Assembly (NCBI GenBank): GCA_008711295.1
Contig: VUYV01000075.1
Coordinates: forward strand, 124,001 to 188,000
Origin: Anarhynchus alexandrinus
Taxonomy: Eukaryota > Chordata > Aves > Charadriiformes > Charadriidae
DNA length: 64,000 nt
Reading direction: 5' to 3'
Shown here: positions 33,186 to 44,900 of the stretch, piece by piece
Position numbering within the stretch: the first letter of the stretch is position 1
Layout: every line of letters begins with the position of its first letter
Notes under the pieces: generated by a model
The model's database searches: none
What the model saw: the letters and a program-made list of their open reading frames with translations, nothing else
What the model was told of the DNA's origin: nothing
Translations under genes and position numbers: made by a program

Positions 33186-33605
33186 CTATAGAATGGTTTA
33201 GGTTGGAAGGGACCTTGAAGATCATCGAGTTCCAACCCCCCTGCCATGGCCAGGGACACCTCCCACTAGACCAGGTTGCCCAAGGCCACGTCCAGCCTGG
33301 CCTTAAACACCTCCAGGGATGGAGCTTCCACAACTTCTCTGAGCAACCTGTTCCAGTGTCTCACCACCCTCACAGTAAAGAATTTCTTCCTAATATCTAA
33401 TCTAAATCTACCCTCTTCCAGTTTAAAACCATTACTCCTCATCCTATCACTACGTGCCCTAGTAAAAAGTCCTTCCCCAGCTCTCCCGTAGGTCTCCTTT
33501 AGGAACCAGAAGGCCGCTATAAGCTCTCCCCAGAGCCTTCTCTTCTCCAGGCTGAACAACCACAACTCTCTCAGCCTGTCCTCACAGGAGAGGTGCTCCA
33601 GACAT
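33186..33605 (-). mobile_element. CR1 LINE 3' fragment next to the CpG island
   Basis: The plus strand begins CTATAGAATGGTTTAGG followed by GGAAGGGACCTTGAAGATCA. The minus strand encodes [34 protein letters not shown] and [17 protein letters not shown]. It closely resembles the copy at 29.7 kb. It ends about 115 bp before the GC-rich promoter region. Confidence 0.92.
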
Positions 33606-33682
33606 CCAGCATGGTGTATTAGCTCTGCAAACTGAAGAAACAGAAACTCTGTTGGACAAAGCAAGCAATTAAGGTGCTTTTT

Positions 33683-33700
33683 TATATATATATATATATA
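33683..33700. repeat. (TA)n microsatellite
   Basis: Nine TA dinucleotide units lie between the CR1 fragment and the CpG island. Confidence 0.85.
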
Positions 33701-33719
33701 TGTATTCATAGATTTAAAT

Positions 33720-34140
33720 GCAGTTGGAGGACGGCTGCATGCCGTTACTCGGTGTCCCCCCCGCCAATCCTTCCCTTCTGCCCCCCGCAGGTTCCTCCGG
33801 CAGCAATACACCTTCGGTCCGCTAAGCGTCCCGACGGCGCCGCCGCCTCACCGGAGCCACCGCCGCCACCTCCCCTCCCCTCCGCTCCTTCCTCACCTCT
33901 CCCTCCCCTCCTTCACCTTCCTCAAACCTGCGGTCACTTGACCCGGCCGGGGCGGGGCAGGGCGGGGCAGAACNNNNNNNNNNNNNNNNNNNNNNNNNNN
34001 NNNGAATCTGCCCCCGCCCCGGAGGGTCCGGGCCGCGCAGCCCGCTGGGGTCAGGGTGGCAGCGGGGTCGGGGGGCGCTGAGCCCATCTCCGTGGCGTCG
34101 CCCCTGCGCCTGGTGGCGTGGGGGGGTGTCGGGGGGGAGG
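33720..34140 (+). promoter_or_regulatory. CpG island, probable PLCXD1 promoter and first exon
   Basis: GC content and CpG density rise sharply, with runs such as CGCCGCCTCACCGG and CCACCGCCGCCACC. Tandem Sp1 GC boxes lie at 33949-33958 (GGGGCGGGGC) and 33960-33968. The only plus-strand gene downstream is PLCXD1, whose coding exons begin 4.8 kb later, so a non-coding first exon is inferred here. Thirty Ns interrupt the island. The transcription start and the donor site cannot be read. Confidence 0.65.
33974..34003. other. Assembly gap, 30 Ns
   Basis: Thirty consecutive Ns sit immediately 3' of the GC boxes in the CpG island. Very GC-rich avian promoters often fail to sequence. The true missing length may differ from 30. 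Confidence 0.95.
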
Positions 34141-34258
34141 GTGTCTGGCGGGCTCGGTCCTGGCTGTGGCTGTGTGGGTTGTTCCCGTCAAAACGTTTCC
34201 TGTAATTCCCCCGACGTTTGTTGGCTTCTGGGTCAGCCACAGCAAATGTTTTAATTAT

Positions 34259-34302
34259 GTCGTCAACATCATCTTCATCATCGCCGTCATCATCAAAGGT
34301 TC
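34259..34302. repeat. Imperfect (ATC)n trinucleotide tract
   Basis: Repeated TCATC/GTCATC units (TCATCTTCATCATCGCC and onward) lie downstream of the CpG island. Confidence 0.5.
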
Positions 34303-34792
34303 ATTAATTATATCTCCCCGCCGGGATTGCGTGGAGGTTGGCCGTTGCCCAGCGCTGCGGGCTGGCGGGGCTGCGCGTGCGAGGCACGCGTTGGGCACAA
34401 CCCGGGTGACATCCCACCCGATGCTGGCGGCATCCCATGGTCAGGGGACCCTGATCTCTCGTGGCTTTACACCTTTGTGTCTTTTATTACTTCTTTATTG
34501 TTTGTGTCCTGGTAGAGCCCTCGAAATGGAATTGCTGCCCTCACTCAGACTGCCAAGATCGGGTCACAAAGCTGGCGTGGACCAGGGGAGTGAGGGTAGT
34601 TAATCACGGCAATGTGTGTAGGGTGGACTTGCCTGCCTGGAAGGGGGGAATAAAGACACAGTTCTCCTTTGCAAAGTTTAGGATTTAGTCATGAGAGGTT
34701 GTAATTTCATTCCTCCAGGCAAGCCTCGGTTTCTCCCTGAAGAATACCCCACATCTCAAGCACACGGTAGCAGCTGAGTTTGGAGGTGGCGG

Positions 34793-35192
34793 TGTGAGGA
34801 GAGAAAACGGACTTCACATGATCCAATGTGAATCATAAAGAAGCCAATTTATTGATATTCTACTGTCCCTTATATACAATTCTTCTATCCCTAATCACGT
34901 TTATGCATTAGTTGATTGGTTAAAAGTCCTGTGCACGAGGCGAACATGCAACTCAGTTTCTTTTCCGATTGGTTCATCTAATCTCTGTTTTTCCACTTGC
35001 TCATCCGACTCCTCCAGGCCTTTCTCATCCGACTCCTCCAGGCTTGTTTTTCCTCAATTCATGTGAAACAGTCACTATCACTCCTGTTTTTCTCCCCTCA
35101 AAATAACTTCAAGGATGAGAACTTACAGCCAGTCCGCTTCCTCGCATGGCTGGTTCAAAATATGTCCATTGTCTCTTAAGTATGTTCCCACA
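34793..35192 (-). mobile_element. Solo LTR of an endogenous retrovirus (400 bp)
   Basis: The element starts TGTGAGGA, ends TTCCCACA and is exactly 400 bp. It is flanked on both sides by GCGG (34789-34792 and 35193-35196), read as a 4-bp target-site duplication. On the minus strand a TATA box (TATATAAGG, 34868-34876) is followed by AATAAA (34848-34853), the U3-R order of an LTR, and CCAAT motifs lie upstream. A 24-bp tandem repeat lies inside at about 35001-35043. No internal retroviral sequence adjoins it, so only the recombined LTR remains. A 4-bp duplication suits gammaretrovirus-like elements, but that class is an inference. Confidence 0.75.
35001..35043. repeat. 24-bp tandem duplication inside the solo LTR
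   Basis: TCATCCGACTCCTCCAGGC occurs at 35001 and again at 35025. In the minus orientation it falls in U3, where tandem repeats often correspond to enhancers. Confidence 0.8.
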
Positions 35193-35196
35193 GCGG

Positions 35197-36368
35197 TGTG
35201 AGCATCTAGGGCACGCACTGCACGTGGGATCAGGCCAAAAATCTGATCCAGTCACTTCTGTATGGGTCAGCGGACGGCTGTGGTGCTGCTGCTCCTGCCA
35301 CCAGTGGCTGCTGTCCCCAGCCTCAGGGTGCTGTGGAGGGAGGTGGGAAGAAGAGAAGGATGAGATGTGAATCTCTCACATGTCTGCGTTTGCAGGACTG
35401 CAGCATGACTTGGTCTTGCTCTTTCTGCTGGCTGCTGGCTTTCCCCAGGCCTCGCAGGACACTCCTTGTGAAGTGTCCTGGTCCCGCAGAGTCTGGACAG
35501 TTGATGGCAGCTTGTGCCAGGCTGAGAACCTGCTGCCCTGTGGGTTTTGGCCGGCCAACACTGAGGTCCATTGTACAGCCCAGCAAAGCCAATGGTGGCG
35601 CTTGCTGCCTCCACAGGGACTTCCTTAGTGTGAGGCAGCGCTGGGCTGTCCTGACCCGGTGCTGAGCTGGTGTAAGGGAATAGCATGGCAGAAAACCAGC
35701 TTTTTTTCTCTTAGCTGTGGGACTGTGCCCACGTTAGCTCAAGCGAAGTGGTGAGAGCACATGGTGAGAGAAAAGGGTGGCAGCAAGTAAACCTGCACCC
35801 TTGGTCGCATCCCAGGAGCACTGTGGGTACAAAGGAGCTTGTGCCAGGCCAAGGTGCCACTGGCCGGTGGGGCATACGGGTCCCTGCTGCTCACCAGGGG
35901 GCTGCATGCCTGTTCCGGGGGGGTTGTGGGTGGCTCTGGGGAACAGAGGAATTAGGCAGCCCCAAAGGCTCTGGAAAGGGAGCTGTGGATCCCAAGGAAA
36001 TAAGGAAAAAGCAGTGCTTATAGTTATGTTTCTAGTCTGTACATCTTCAGAGCTGTGGAAGGACAAAGACTATCCAGACTTTTGCAACTACTAAATAGCA
36101 ATGTGGTTTTAAGCATCAACAGCCCCTGTCCACTCTGATGCTATGTGGTACGTAGGGTAGAGCAGAGCAGCCCTGGGTGAGCAGTGGTGTGCGGTCTGAG
36201 GAAGCAGGAGACATAGCGAAAAGGGGTAAGATTAGCTGCACACATCTGTTGTCTGAGCAAGGGGCCTGCAGGAGGCAGAAGCTCAGCATGTTAAATTGCT
36301 GAGCTAGAGGATGGATGAGTTGATCTGCCTGAGATCTGAACTTCTTTCCAAGAATAAGAATACCAGAT
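35197..36368. other. PLCXD1 5' intron sequence (inferred), no feature
   Basis: This stretch lies between the solo LTR and the plus-strand CR1. Both strands have overlapping open frames, but none resembles a known family and codon patterns are not convincing. It is presumed intronic if PLCXD1 starts in the CpG island. Confidence 0.45.
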
Positions 36369-36389
36369 GTGGCATATAGAGATCAGTTG

Positions 36390-36998
36390 CTTATGCAGAA
36401 CAATGTCAGCGACATGGACAGTGGGGTCGAGTCCACCCTCAGCAAGTTTGCCCATGACACCAAGCTGTTTGGCGAGGTAGACACGCTGGAGGGGAGGGAT
36501 GCCATCCAGAGGGACCTGGACAGGCTAGACAGGTGGGCCCAAGCCAACCTCATGCAGTTCAACAAGGCCAAGTACAAGGTCCTACATCTGGGTCAGGGCA
36601 ATCCCAAGCACAAATACAGGCTCGGCAGGGAATGGCTGGAGAGCAGCCCTGAGGAGAAGGATCTGGGTGTGCTGATTGATGAGAAGCTCAACATGAGCCA
36701 GCAATGTGCGATCACAGCCCAGAAGGCCAACTGCATCCTGGGCTACATTAAAAGAAGTGTGGCCAGCAGGGCGAGGGAGGTGATTCTGCCCCTCTACTCC
36801 ACTCTCGTGAGACCCCACCTGGAGTACTGCATCCAGCTCTGGAGTCCCCAACATAAGAAGGACATGGACCTACTGGAGCATGTCCAGAGGAGAGCCATGA
36901 GGATGATCCGAGGGCTGGAGCACCTCTCCTATGAGGAGAGGCTGAAAGAGTTGGGGCTGTTCAGCCTGGAGAAGAGAAGGCTCCGGGGAGAGCTTATA
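36390..36998 (+). mobile_element. CR1 LINE internal fragment with long RT open frame
   Basis: A continuous plus-strand frame (36369-37019, 216 codons) encodes the CR1 reverse-transcriptase region: [67 protein letters not shown] and [20 protein letters not shown]. The catalytic motif expected as FADD reads FAHD, so one active-site aspartate is lost. Unlike the other copies it also lacks the 3' end, stopping at LRGELIAP before a T-run. It is therefore truncated at both ends and inactive. Confidence 0.93.
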
Positions 36999-37019
36999 GC
37001 GCCTTTTTTTCCTAAATAA

Positions 37020-38809
37020 ATCTATGGGAGTTTTTCCACTCGACTTTGCCCATCAAATATCTGTTTTTTAAAATAAGAAGACAAAAGGAGCAAGAGAGGG
37101 TTTAAACCACTTCTTTCCTGCATACCCAAAGGCCTTGTGTGTATGGATAACCTCAGAGGTAGCTGCTCTTCACCAGGAGGGAAGCCCCAGGTTACGCACC
37201 GGACACATGCAGCCTGTGACACTGTGCCAGGGGTGGCTGGGTGTTCCCCTCAGTCAACATGGTCCCATTCTTATCTTAACTGGGGTGGCTGTACTCAGAG
37301 GGACCAGTTCAAAGCCACACAAAGGCACGGCAAGGCAGGCTGGACAAGTGATGCTACATGCATTGGCAGATATAAAAGCAGGTTGTATCTGTTATGTGTG
37401 GTATGGACATAAAACTTAAGAATGTGGTTCCTAAAGTTGCCTTTCAGATGACACTATGGGACTGCCAAAAAAAAAAAAAGAAAAAATCTATTGCACCATG
37501 TTTAAGGAAACCACAGTTTCTTCATATGAACAGCACAGATTACTTGTAAATCCAGAAAAACCAGCCACCTCCCAAAAGCAACCCAAAGAAGACTTTGCGG
37601 AGAAGCAGTCTCAGGAATGAATGTGCCAAGATGCAGCAAAAGGGACCAGGAACCAGTGAGGAAGTTTGGCAGAGCACAAAACCTGCACAAATACATATCT
37701 GACTGCCACTGCTGTAGGAATCATTCACAGTGACAGCTTTTTTAAAAAGGATTTAAAAAGGTGTACTGTTTATATAGGTAAACACTGTGCCATGATCAAA
37801 AAGAAAGGGTCCCACTACATAGCTGTGAAAGAATAGCTAAAGCCTTGAAAACAGTGAAAAGAAAGGCTGGCTTTCATCCTCAAAAACACCACCTGAACTT
37901 CAGGAACATCCTAGAAAAAAAAATGGCATGGAGAGCTCATCTTAATGTTCTGCATCATCCTGGAGAACATAAAATGAAAAATGAACAGGATAATTCTAGT
38001 AGGCCCTGGCGATGACCATGATTTGTCAGCTAGGTTTCACCCACTGGAACTCCTGCATGACCATTGCAAATTTTGCAGAAGATCCCAGAGAGGCTTGTAT
38101 CCAAGAAGAACGGTTCTAGAGTAGTTTTCAGGAAGGTCCGACCAAACTGAAGTGCTTGTGATCATGGGCTCGGTAAGGGTGATAAGAACAGACATCAAGA
38201 GATCTTCTCAAAACAGGGAATAGGAAGACAGAAGTTTGCCTCTTTGACGCCAGAAGCCAGCGTGATCTGAAAATCCAATGTCCTGACATCTCTGTCAAGG
38301 CTTTTTGTAGAGGTATTGTTGTGACAGCTGAATCGATGCTTTGAGGTAAGTGTTCTCCAGGGGCCCGAGGGTCACAGACCCGGCCCCTGTCCTGATCCTG
38401 CCATCAGTCCCACTGCCGGGCTCCTGGGGCTGCAAAGGGTCAGAGAACAGACATTGTTTCACGCTGGAGGTAGGTTACTCCTCATGATGTCGCAACTGCC
38501 AATGTAGATAGTAATTTCTCCATACCAACGAAGCGGCGCATATTTGTCTTGGCTCTATTTTTTCTTTCAAGCTGGTCAGTTTACAAGCCTGAAGCTGGAG
38601 CCCTCCCTTGGCATTGTGCTAGGAGACGACGTTATCAAAAAGCGGTGTATGTTGTGGCCGAGAAGCTCTTGACATTTTGCTGCAACTACTTGAGTGAAGG
38701 GTTGACATTTTATAGCATGTATAAATCCATTCTGCACAGGTGCAATGGCATTAATTCAACCACAGTATATGCAATGGTTTATTCTTTTTCTTTTCTTTTT
38801 CCCTCCCAG
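37020..38809. other. PLCXD1 5' intron sequence (inferred), no feature
   Basis: This is non-coding sequence before the first recognised PLCXD1 coding exon. It contains an A-run near 37469-37481. An upstream non-coding or short coding exon may lie here, but I cannot identify one. Confidence 0.45.
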
Positions 38810-38952
38810 AACACCCTATGAAGTCCTAGAGCAGGCAATAATGGAAGGCCCTTTGCAAACCTCCATTCACGTGTGCCATGAAAATGGTCAATGGATGTCA
38901 CGATTACCAGAGAAGCTCTGGGATATTCCCCTCTATAACTTAGCTCTTCCAG
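38810..38952 (+). CDS. PLCXD1: PLCXD1 first recognised coding exon
   Basis: The acceptor is tccctcccag and the donor GTAAAG. ATG at 38841 starts MEGPLQTSIHVCHENGQWM and leads into the conserved KLWDIPLYNLALPG. The 31 nt before it are also open in this frame (RTPYEVLEQAI), so an upstream start cannot be excluded. Confidence 0.82.
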
Positions 38953-41900
38953 GTAAAGATTAACTTTTGTTCCCCGCTGTTTTGTTAGTGTGTCATTTAC
39001 GCATTGGAACATCCTGTTTGTCCCATTTCAGGACGGCTACGTTTATTATTTGGGTCAGTGTGTGGGAGAAGGGCTTGGGGCAGGGTTTGTGTGATGTGTG
39101 CCCGTATGTGAATACTTCTAGTGTATAATGTTTAGGGTTTCTTGAAGGGGAGGGGGGAAAAAAGGATTTATTTTTTTTTTATTGAGGGAAGGAAAGAAAG
39201 AGGGACTCTTCTGCAGTCCCTGTGCATCATCTTGTCAGGTCAGTGTTAATAATCTGAGCATTTGCTTATCTGGGCAATCATGAGATTTTTCTAATTTGTT
39301 CTTGCCACCTCCTACGTAATAAAATGTTTCCAAAAGGAGAGAAATAACATTTTACCTTATTATTTTTTTCTTTGTACTGTTTAAAAGAGGTTGTGAAGGT
39401 ATGAAAAAAGGAGGATGGAGACTTTTAGTTAACATAGGCTTTTATTGATGTAGAGTGTGACTTTTCTGCCTTACCCTGCTCACAAAAACTGAATTTATCC
39501 TATTAGGGGTAAATACAGCTGCACTGTAGCTGGTGTCCTCATTGGCACTTCATTCAGACCTGTGTATCGTTAGCCTGTCTTTGGTCATATTATTGCTTCT
39601 CTCTGCTGCCTTGACTAGATGATTTTATTTTTTTATTATTCTTTCCTCCTTCTGCCCAAAGACGTTAAGGGAGAACCTGTTTTCACTGGCATGTAAGGAG
39701 GCACTGGAGGACTGTCAGCTCTTGGGTGATACCCTTTGCCTCCACAGTGAAAATGGTACCAAAGAAAAGTCTGGCCCCTGTTTTCTTTCACACCTGTAGA
39801 TGCGACAGGTAGTTTGGGTGGAAAGCAGCACAGCACATAGATGAATGTTTTGTGTAGGCTGCAGGATCATAGATTAACTTTAGCAAAGACATATACTTAG
39901 AGATAGTGGGAAAAATCAAGTCTTGTCTTCAGTGGGTGGAGCCCTGGTAGGACCCAAAAACTGTGGTTCATATTTTTTTTTTTCTGCCCCTCATGAACTA
40001 ATGGAGTGTGGAGTTTCGATTAAAATGGAAAGCCAGAAACTTATTTCATGGTGACTTTTTGGATATGTAATTTAAATTGATGTTAACTTCAAAACAAGTG
40101 CACTTCTGTTTTGGATAAAGTCTATGTTAGAGGATCCCAGGACAGATGTTATAAAAAAATTCTAGATTTCTTATTAAACCATCAAGAAGAGAAAATAAGT
40201 ATCTATCTTGTGACAGAAGAAAGAAGGTAATCTTCTCCTCTTCTTTTTTTTTTGTTTCTTTTTTGTTCTTCTTGCAAAAATCCTTCAAAAAGTTAGTAGC
40301 ATGCTCAGTGGTTGTGGTTTTTTTGGGTGGAAAAGGAACTATGTTGTTTCTAAAAAGCTTTCAGAGTGGTGTTTCTTGGACATTGTAGAAAGCTGGGAAC
40401 CTGCTGATGTGTGCCTTTGACTTTCTCTCTCTTCCCATAATGGTGATCTTGTTATGCTTGTGAATGTTTGTAGTTCTTGTGAACATGCCTGCATGGAGAA
40501 CAGGCAGGAAAAAAAGAACAGTTGAAGACAAGCCCATTTCAGCAAACACTGGAGGACTTTTTACAGAGCGTTGCAGGCTATTAGCTTGGAAGATTTTGGT
40601 GGCTGTCCAGCTGACCTACGAAACTGGTCTAGCCCAGGTCAGAACAAAAACAGATCAAGATCAACCAGGTCAAGACAGCTCTGGCAGGTTTTCAGAGGGA
40701 GCAGTGACTGGGGGAAGCCCAGTTTGGAAGTGGAAGCTTATCTCAGATAGAGAAGAGAATAAGGCATGCAGGAAGTGTGAGAGAGTGCATTCTGAGAGCA
40801 TGACGAGGAGACAGAGGCAAGTGTCAGTAATTAGCATTGTGTTTGCACAGTGCTGCTGGGGAGATGTTGCTTCAAGCTCTGAAGCTACCTGGTTTGGTGC
40901 TAGCTCACTATCTTTGCATCATATTTGTTGTGTCATGGATATACCTGTCTTCCTTTGGTTACCCTAACTCACTGACATCACAAGAAGACTCCTAAATGAA
41001 AGGTTACTATGCATTTGCTGATTGACATCAGTGGATGCAACGCCCATTGATGGAATCCTGTTCACTTCTCTCAGTCTTGGATTTGGTCCATGGGTGTTTA
41101 GTGCTTTTGCTCTTACATCTTGTAAGACAAACTTCTTTGATTGCATGCCCTCATTATCAATCTTCCAATGAGCTTGATTTCCGCGTTTAAAGCAGGAAAA
41201 TAGACAGAAACCAGATTTTAAGAGGAAAAAAAATGAGTGTGATGTTAAACTATTGTTGACAGTTTCAAAGAATTTTCTTTATTTCAAATACAGTCTCATC
41301 CTTTTCCTTGGCTACTAGAAATATTGCCATTTGCACCAGTAAGAGTGACCATTCAAGGAGTCAGTTCCTAGCACCAGGTAGCAATTTGACTTAAAACCAA
41401 ATTGAGATGCAAATTCCTTGCAGATACTCTGTAAAGATCCCAGCAAGTCAGTTCACTGAGTTGTTAGCTTTTCTTATTGATGCTTTATAAAATTAGAATA
41501 AATAGTGGAACGGAAAAAGCTGGCAAAATCACTGGTTGCCTGTCCTGAAAAAACTGTGAATTGCAACAAGAGGTTCACCTAAATGTGATACAAGAGACGT
41601 GTCAGATTTATTAAGACTTCAAAGAAGTAAAATATTTGGGCTGGCTGTACTTGGCTCTGATGCTTAGCCTGCCCCTATGGAATTCCCTGTGCTGGAAAGA
41701 GTCAGGTAATTTTTGAAGTCCGTGAAAGGTGGATCTTGTCCATCTATCACATGTAAACTTAGGCTTGGATTTACCTCTGAAACCTTCAAGCGCCCACCTC
41801 TTATGTTGTTTTTGTAAGGGATGTGGGTGTTTATTTCAGGAGGGCATTTTTACCAGATATTTAAGATATAAACGCTTAAAGTGCCAATTTAGAAGTAGGT

Positions 41901-44900
41901 CCAGTGTAAAGGTGTAAAAAGATGAATTTCTGCTTTCAGTCATATTTTCCTGTGCAGAGATGATGGGATTGGAGTATGAAATCCTGCATTTGGACAACTC
42001 TGGAAACAGTACAAATTCTAGACAAATTCAGCCTTCAGCTATTTATTCACTGAAAAAAAAGTGGGTTTTCTCATCAAGATAATGATTTCAGTGGAAGATG
42101 CTAGTTTATTGTGGTTTGAGGCAAACAACAGGGATGTGTAGTTTAGATGGGGAAGGCTTTATTGAAAAGTCTGGATACCTTCTGTTCATGACAATTTCAT
42201 GCTTAAGCTTATTAATGTCAGGTGAGCAACCTCTGTAGAAGAGCCCACATTTTTGCCATAACTACGTAGGCTGTCAGCAAATATAGGTGTGTGATTTGGA
42301 AATGGGCTCACATATCAGGTGTGTGCACACAATATAACCATGTATTGTGGTGCTTGAGTAGTTAAGAAATGACATTTTCTGTACATTTATTTTTATATTC
42401 TACAGGGAGTCATGACACTATGACCTACTGCTTGGATAAAAACTCTGCTGTTAGTGGCAACGAATCCAAGCTGGTGAAGTTCTTAAACAAGTGCATGCCC
42501 TGCATTGTGCATCCCATTATCATGAAGTGGTCTACAACACAGGTAACTCCTGTCTAGCGTTCCCATCACACCTGGGCAAAGTTGAAGCTGGTGCTGCAGT
42601 GCGGAGAGTGGTCACACTCTCCCATGTGCAATGAAAGAATAGCCTGCTGCCCAGAAAGCTGTGCTCTCATGGGTTGCTGTGCGTGGGTGTCATGGTTTAA
42701 CCCCAACTGGCAACTAAGCACTGCACAGCCGCTTGCTCAATCCCCCACGGTGGAATGGGGGAGAGAATCAGAAAGTTAAATGGGAGAAAACTCGTGGGGT
42801 GAGATAAAGACAGTTTAATAAGTAAAGCAAAAGCCGTGCATGCAAGCAAAGCAAAATAAGGGATTCATTCACAGCTTCCCACGGGCAGGCAGGTGTTCAG
42901 CCACCTCCAGGAAAGCAGGGCTTCATCACACATAATGGTTACTTGGGAAGATGAACACCACCACTCCAAACCTTCCCCCTTTCTTCTTCCCCCAGCTTTT
43001 TATTGTTGAGCATGATGTCACATGGTATGGAATATCCCGTTGGTCAGTTCGGGTCAGCTGTCCCGGCTGTGTCCCCTCCCAACTTCTTGTGCCCCCTCAG
43101 CCTGCTCGCTGGTGGGGTGGAGTGAGGAGCAGAAAAGGTCTTGACTCTTTGTGAGCACTGCTCAGCCATAACGAAAACATCCCTGTGTTATCAACACTGT
43201 TTCCAGCACAAATCCAAAACGTAGCCCCATACCAGATACCGTGAAGAAAATTAACTATCCTATCCAAAACCAGCACATTGGGGTATGAGATAGGTGCCTT
43301 ACATAGCAGATCTTCTTTTGCGGGGAAAAAGCATGTAGGAGAGGCAGGGATGACACATAAACAAAGATGTTGCTTAAAGCTGACCGCTTGCTACTAGAAA
43401 CTCATCTTCTTTTTCACGTTTATTGTTGTTATAAATAACATTTAATATTACTGTAATCAAAAGAGGTTTTCTCTTGCACTTTGTTCAAAAGGTAATGCTT
43501 GTCATTTTTACTATCACTATTATGTGAGATGTCAGTTGTTTTCCCCATCTACATTGTGTAAATATTTCACCCAGCAGCAGAGACAAAACTCTTGTTGAAG
43601 GGAATTTTTTTTTCCATAAAGATTAAGAGAATGAAGGTGTGGTCCCTCAAGTAAGGTTTAATTTTTTAAAATGTCTAAATATTAAGCTAGTAGTTATCTC
43701 TTTGTTCCTCACAAATGTGTGTTAAGGACAAAAGTGGGGATCATGATTTAAGCTAGCGCTTTTGAAGATTTTTCTAAAGCAAAGACCTTCCTGGCATCAA
43801 AGAGGTACCAAAAGTCTTTTCACTTTTGTTCGTATTGAAAGAGTAGTTCATTATTGGGGAATTAAAACTGAATTATTGAGAAATAGCAATAATTATGCCT
43901 AGGCTTCTTTTGTTGTGTTTGGGCAGCCCTGGCAAGCTGGAGCCTTAGACACTACCAGATATTGAATATGTAATGGCACTGGTGAGTTGATGTGGAAAGG
44001 CCCTCACTTGGCACAGCACCTTGTGTTGAGCTGCTTTTTGCTTTGGGACTGAAGCCAATGAAAGATCTAGATACCTCCTAACTTGCGGGTTGCTGGCCAG
44101 CAAAGTGACCCTGTTGGTGACAAACAAGCTCCTTGCATCATTATAGTAATTTTCAGATCCAAACCCAGCGTGCTGAGGGGGAAGTGGCCTGGCACTGATG
44201 GGAAAGAGGCACGCCTGCGATCCTGCCACTCCTTAGCTCTGCGGTGCTCGAGTTATCTTTGCGAGGAGGTGCCTCCACCCGTTGGTATCCAGAGCAGAGA
44301 TCAAGGACCCCTACCAGTGGTAGGAGCCACAGGTTCCTAGATGGCCCAGTGCCTAGGAGGTGCTGCCTGGCTGTTAGTCTAGAGGCCCAAATTTTTCCCG
44401 CACAGTGGCTGATGTCAGGTGTGGAACTTCCAGTCCTGCCCTGGATGTCTGATGAGAGATTGCAGCACTGAGCAGCATCGCCCCCAAGGCTTCTTCTTAA
44501 ACTTTGCCCTTGGGGGCAATGTTCATGCTGTCTAATTTAGTATCCAAATCCAGGTGACTAATTAGGGAGTCTTATTTGTTTAGTCATGCAGTCAATGGAA
44601 AGAAATTAATTCATCCAAAGGGCAGTTCGGAGCAACTATTTCATCTGACGCTCTTTCTGGCCATAAAGGTTATATATGACTTAGAGCCATATACATTCCC
44701 ATCTCCAGTGTGCTCCAAGCGAAGGTGAGACTTGGGCACAGATCATTCCTTCAACTGCTCCAGCCTGGTGAAGCCCAAGGGGGCACAGAAGGAGCTGCTG
44801 GCCTGAGCCATCACAGCACCCGCACCCCAGGGCTGGGCTGCTCCCCAGCCCTGCAGCTCAGGCACAGCCTGGGGAGATTAAATTCCTGTCCTAAGAACAG

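Noticed and set aside
34118..34603. 161-codon open frame downstream of the CpG island
   Set aside because: It runs through GC-rich promoter sequence and an ATC repeat, and the translation has no recognisable domain. GC-rich DNA gives long stop-free frames by chance.
37499..37700. Short open stretches (MFKETTVSSYEQH...) that might be a processed pseudogene
   Set aside because: Only about 40 codons before a stop, no recognisable parent gene, and the nearby A-run lies on the wrong side for a plus-strand retrocopy tail.
40464..40967. 167-codon plus-strand open frame inside a PLCXD1 intron
   Set aside because: The translation matches no family I know and lies wholly within an intron, without splice-site logic.
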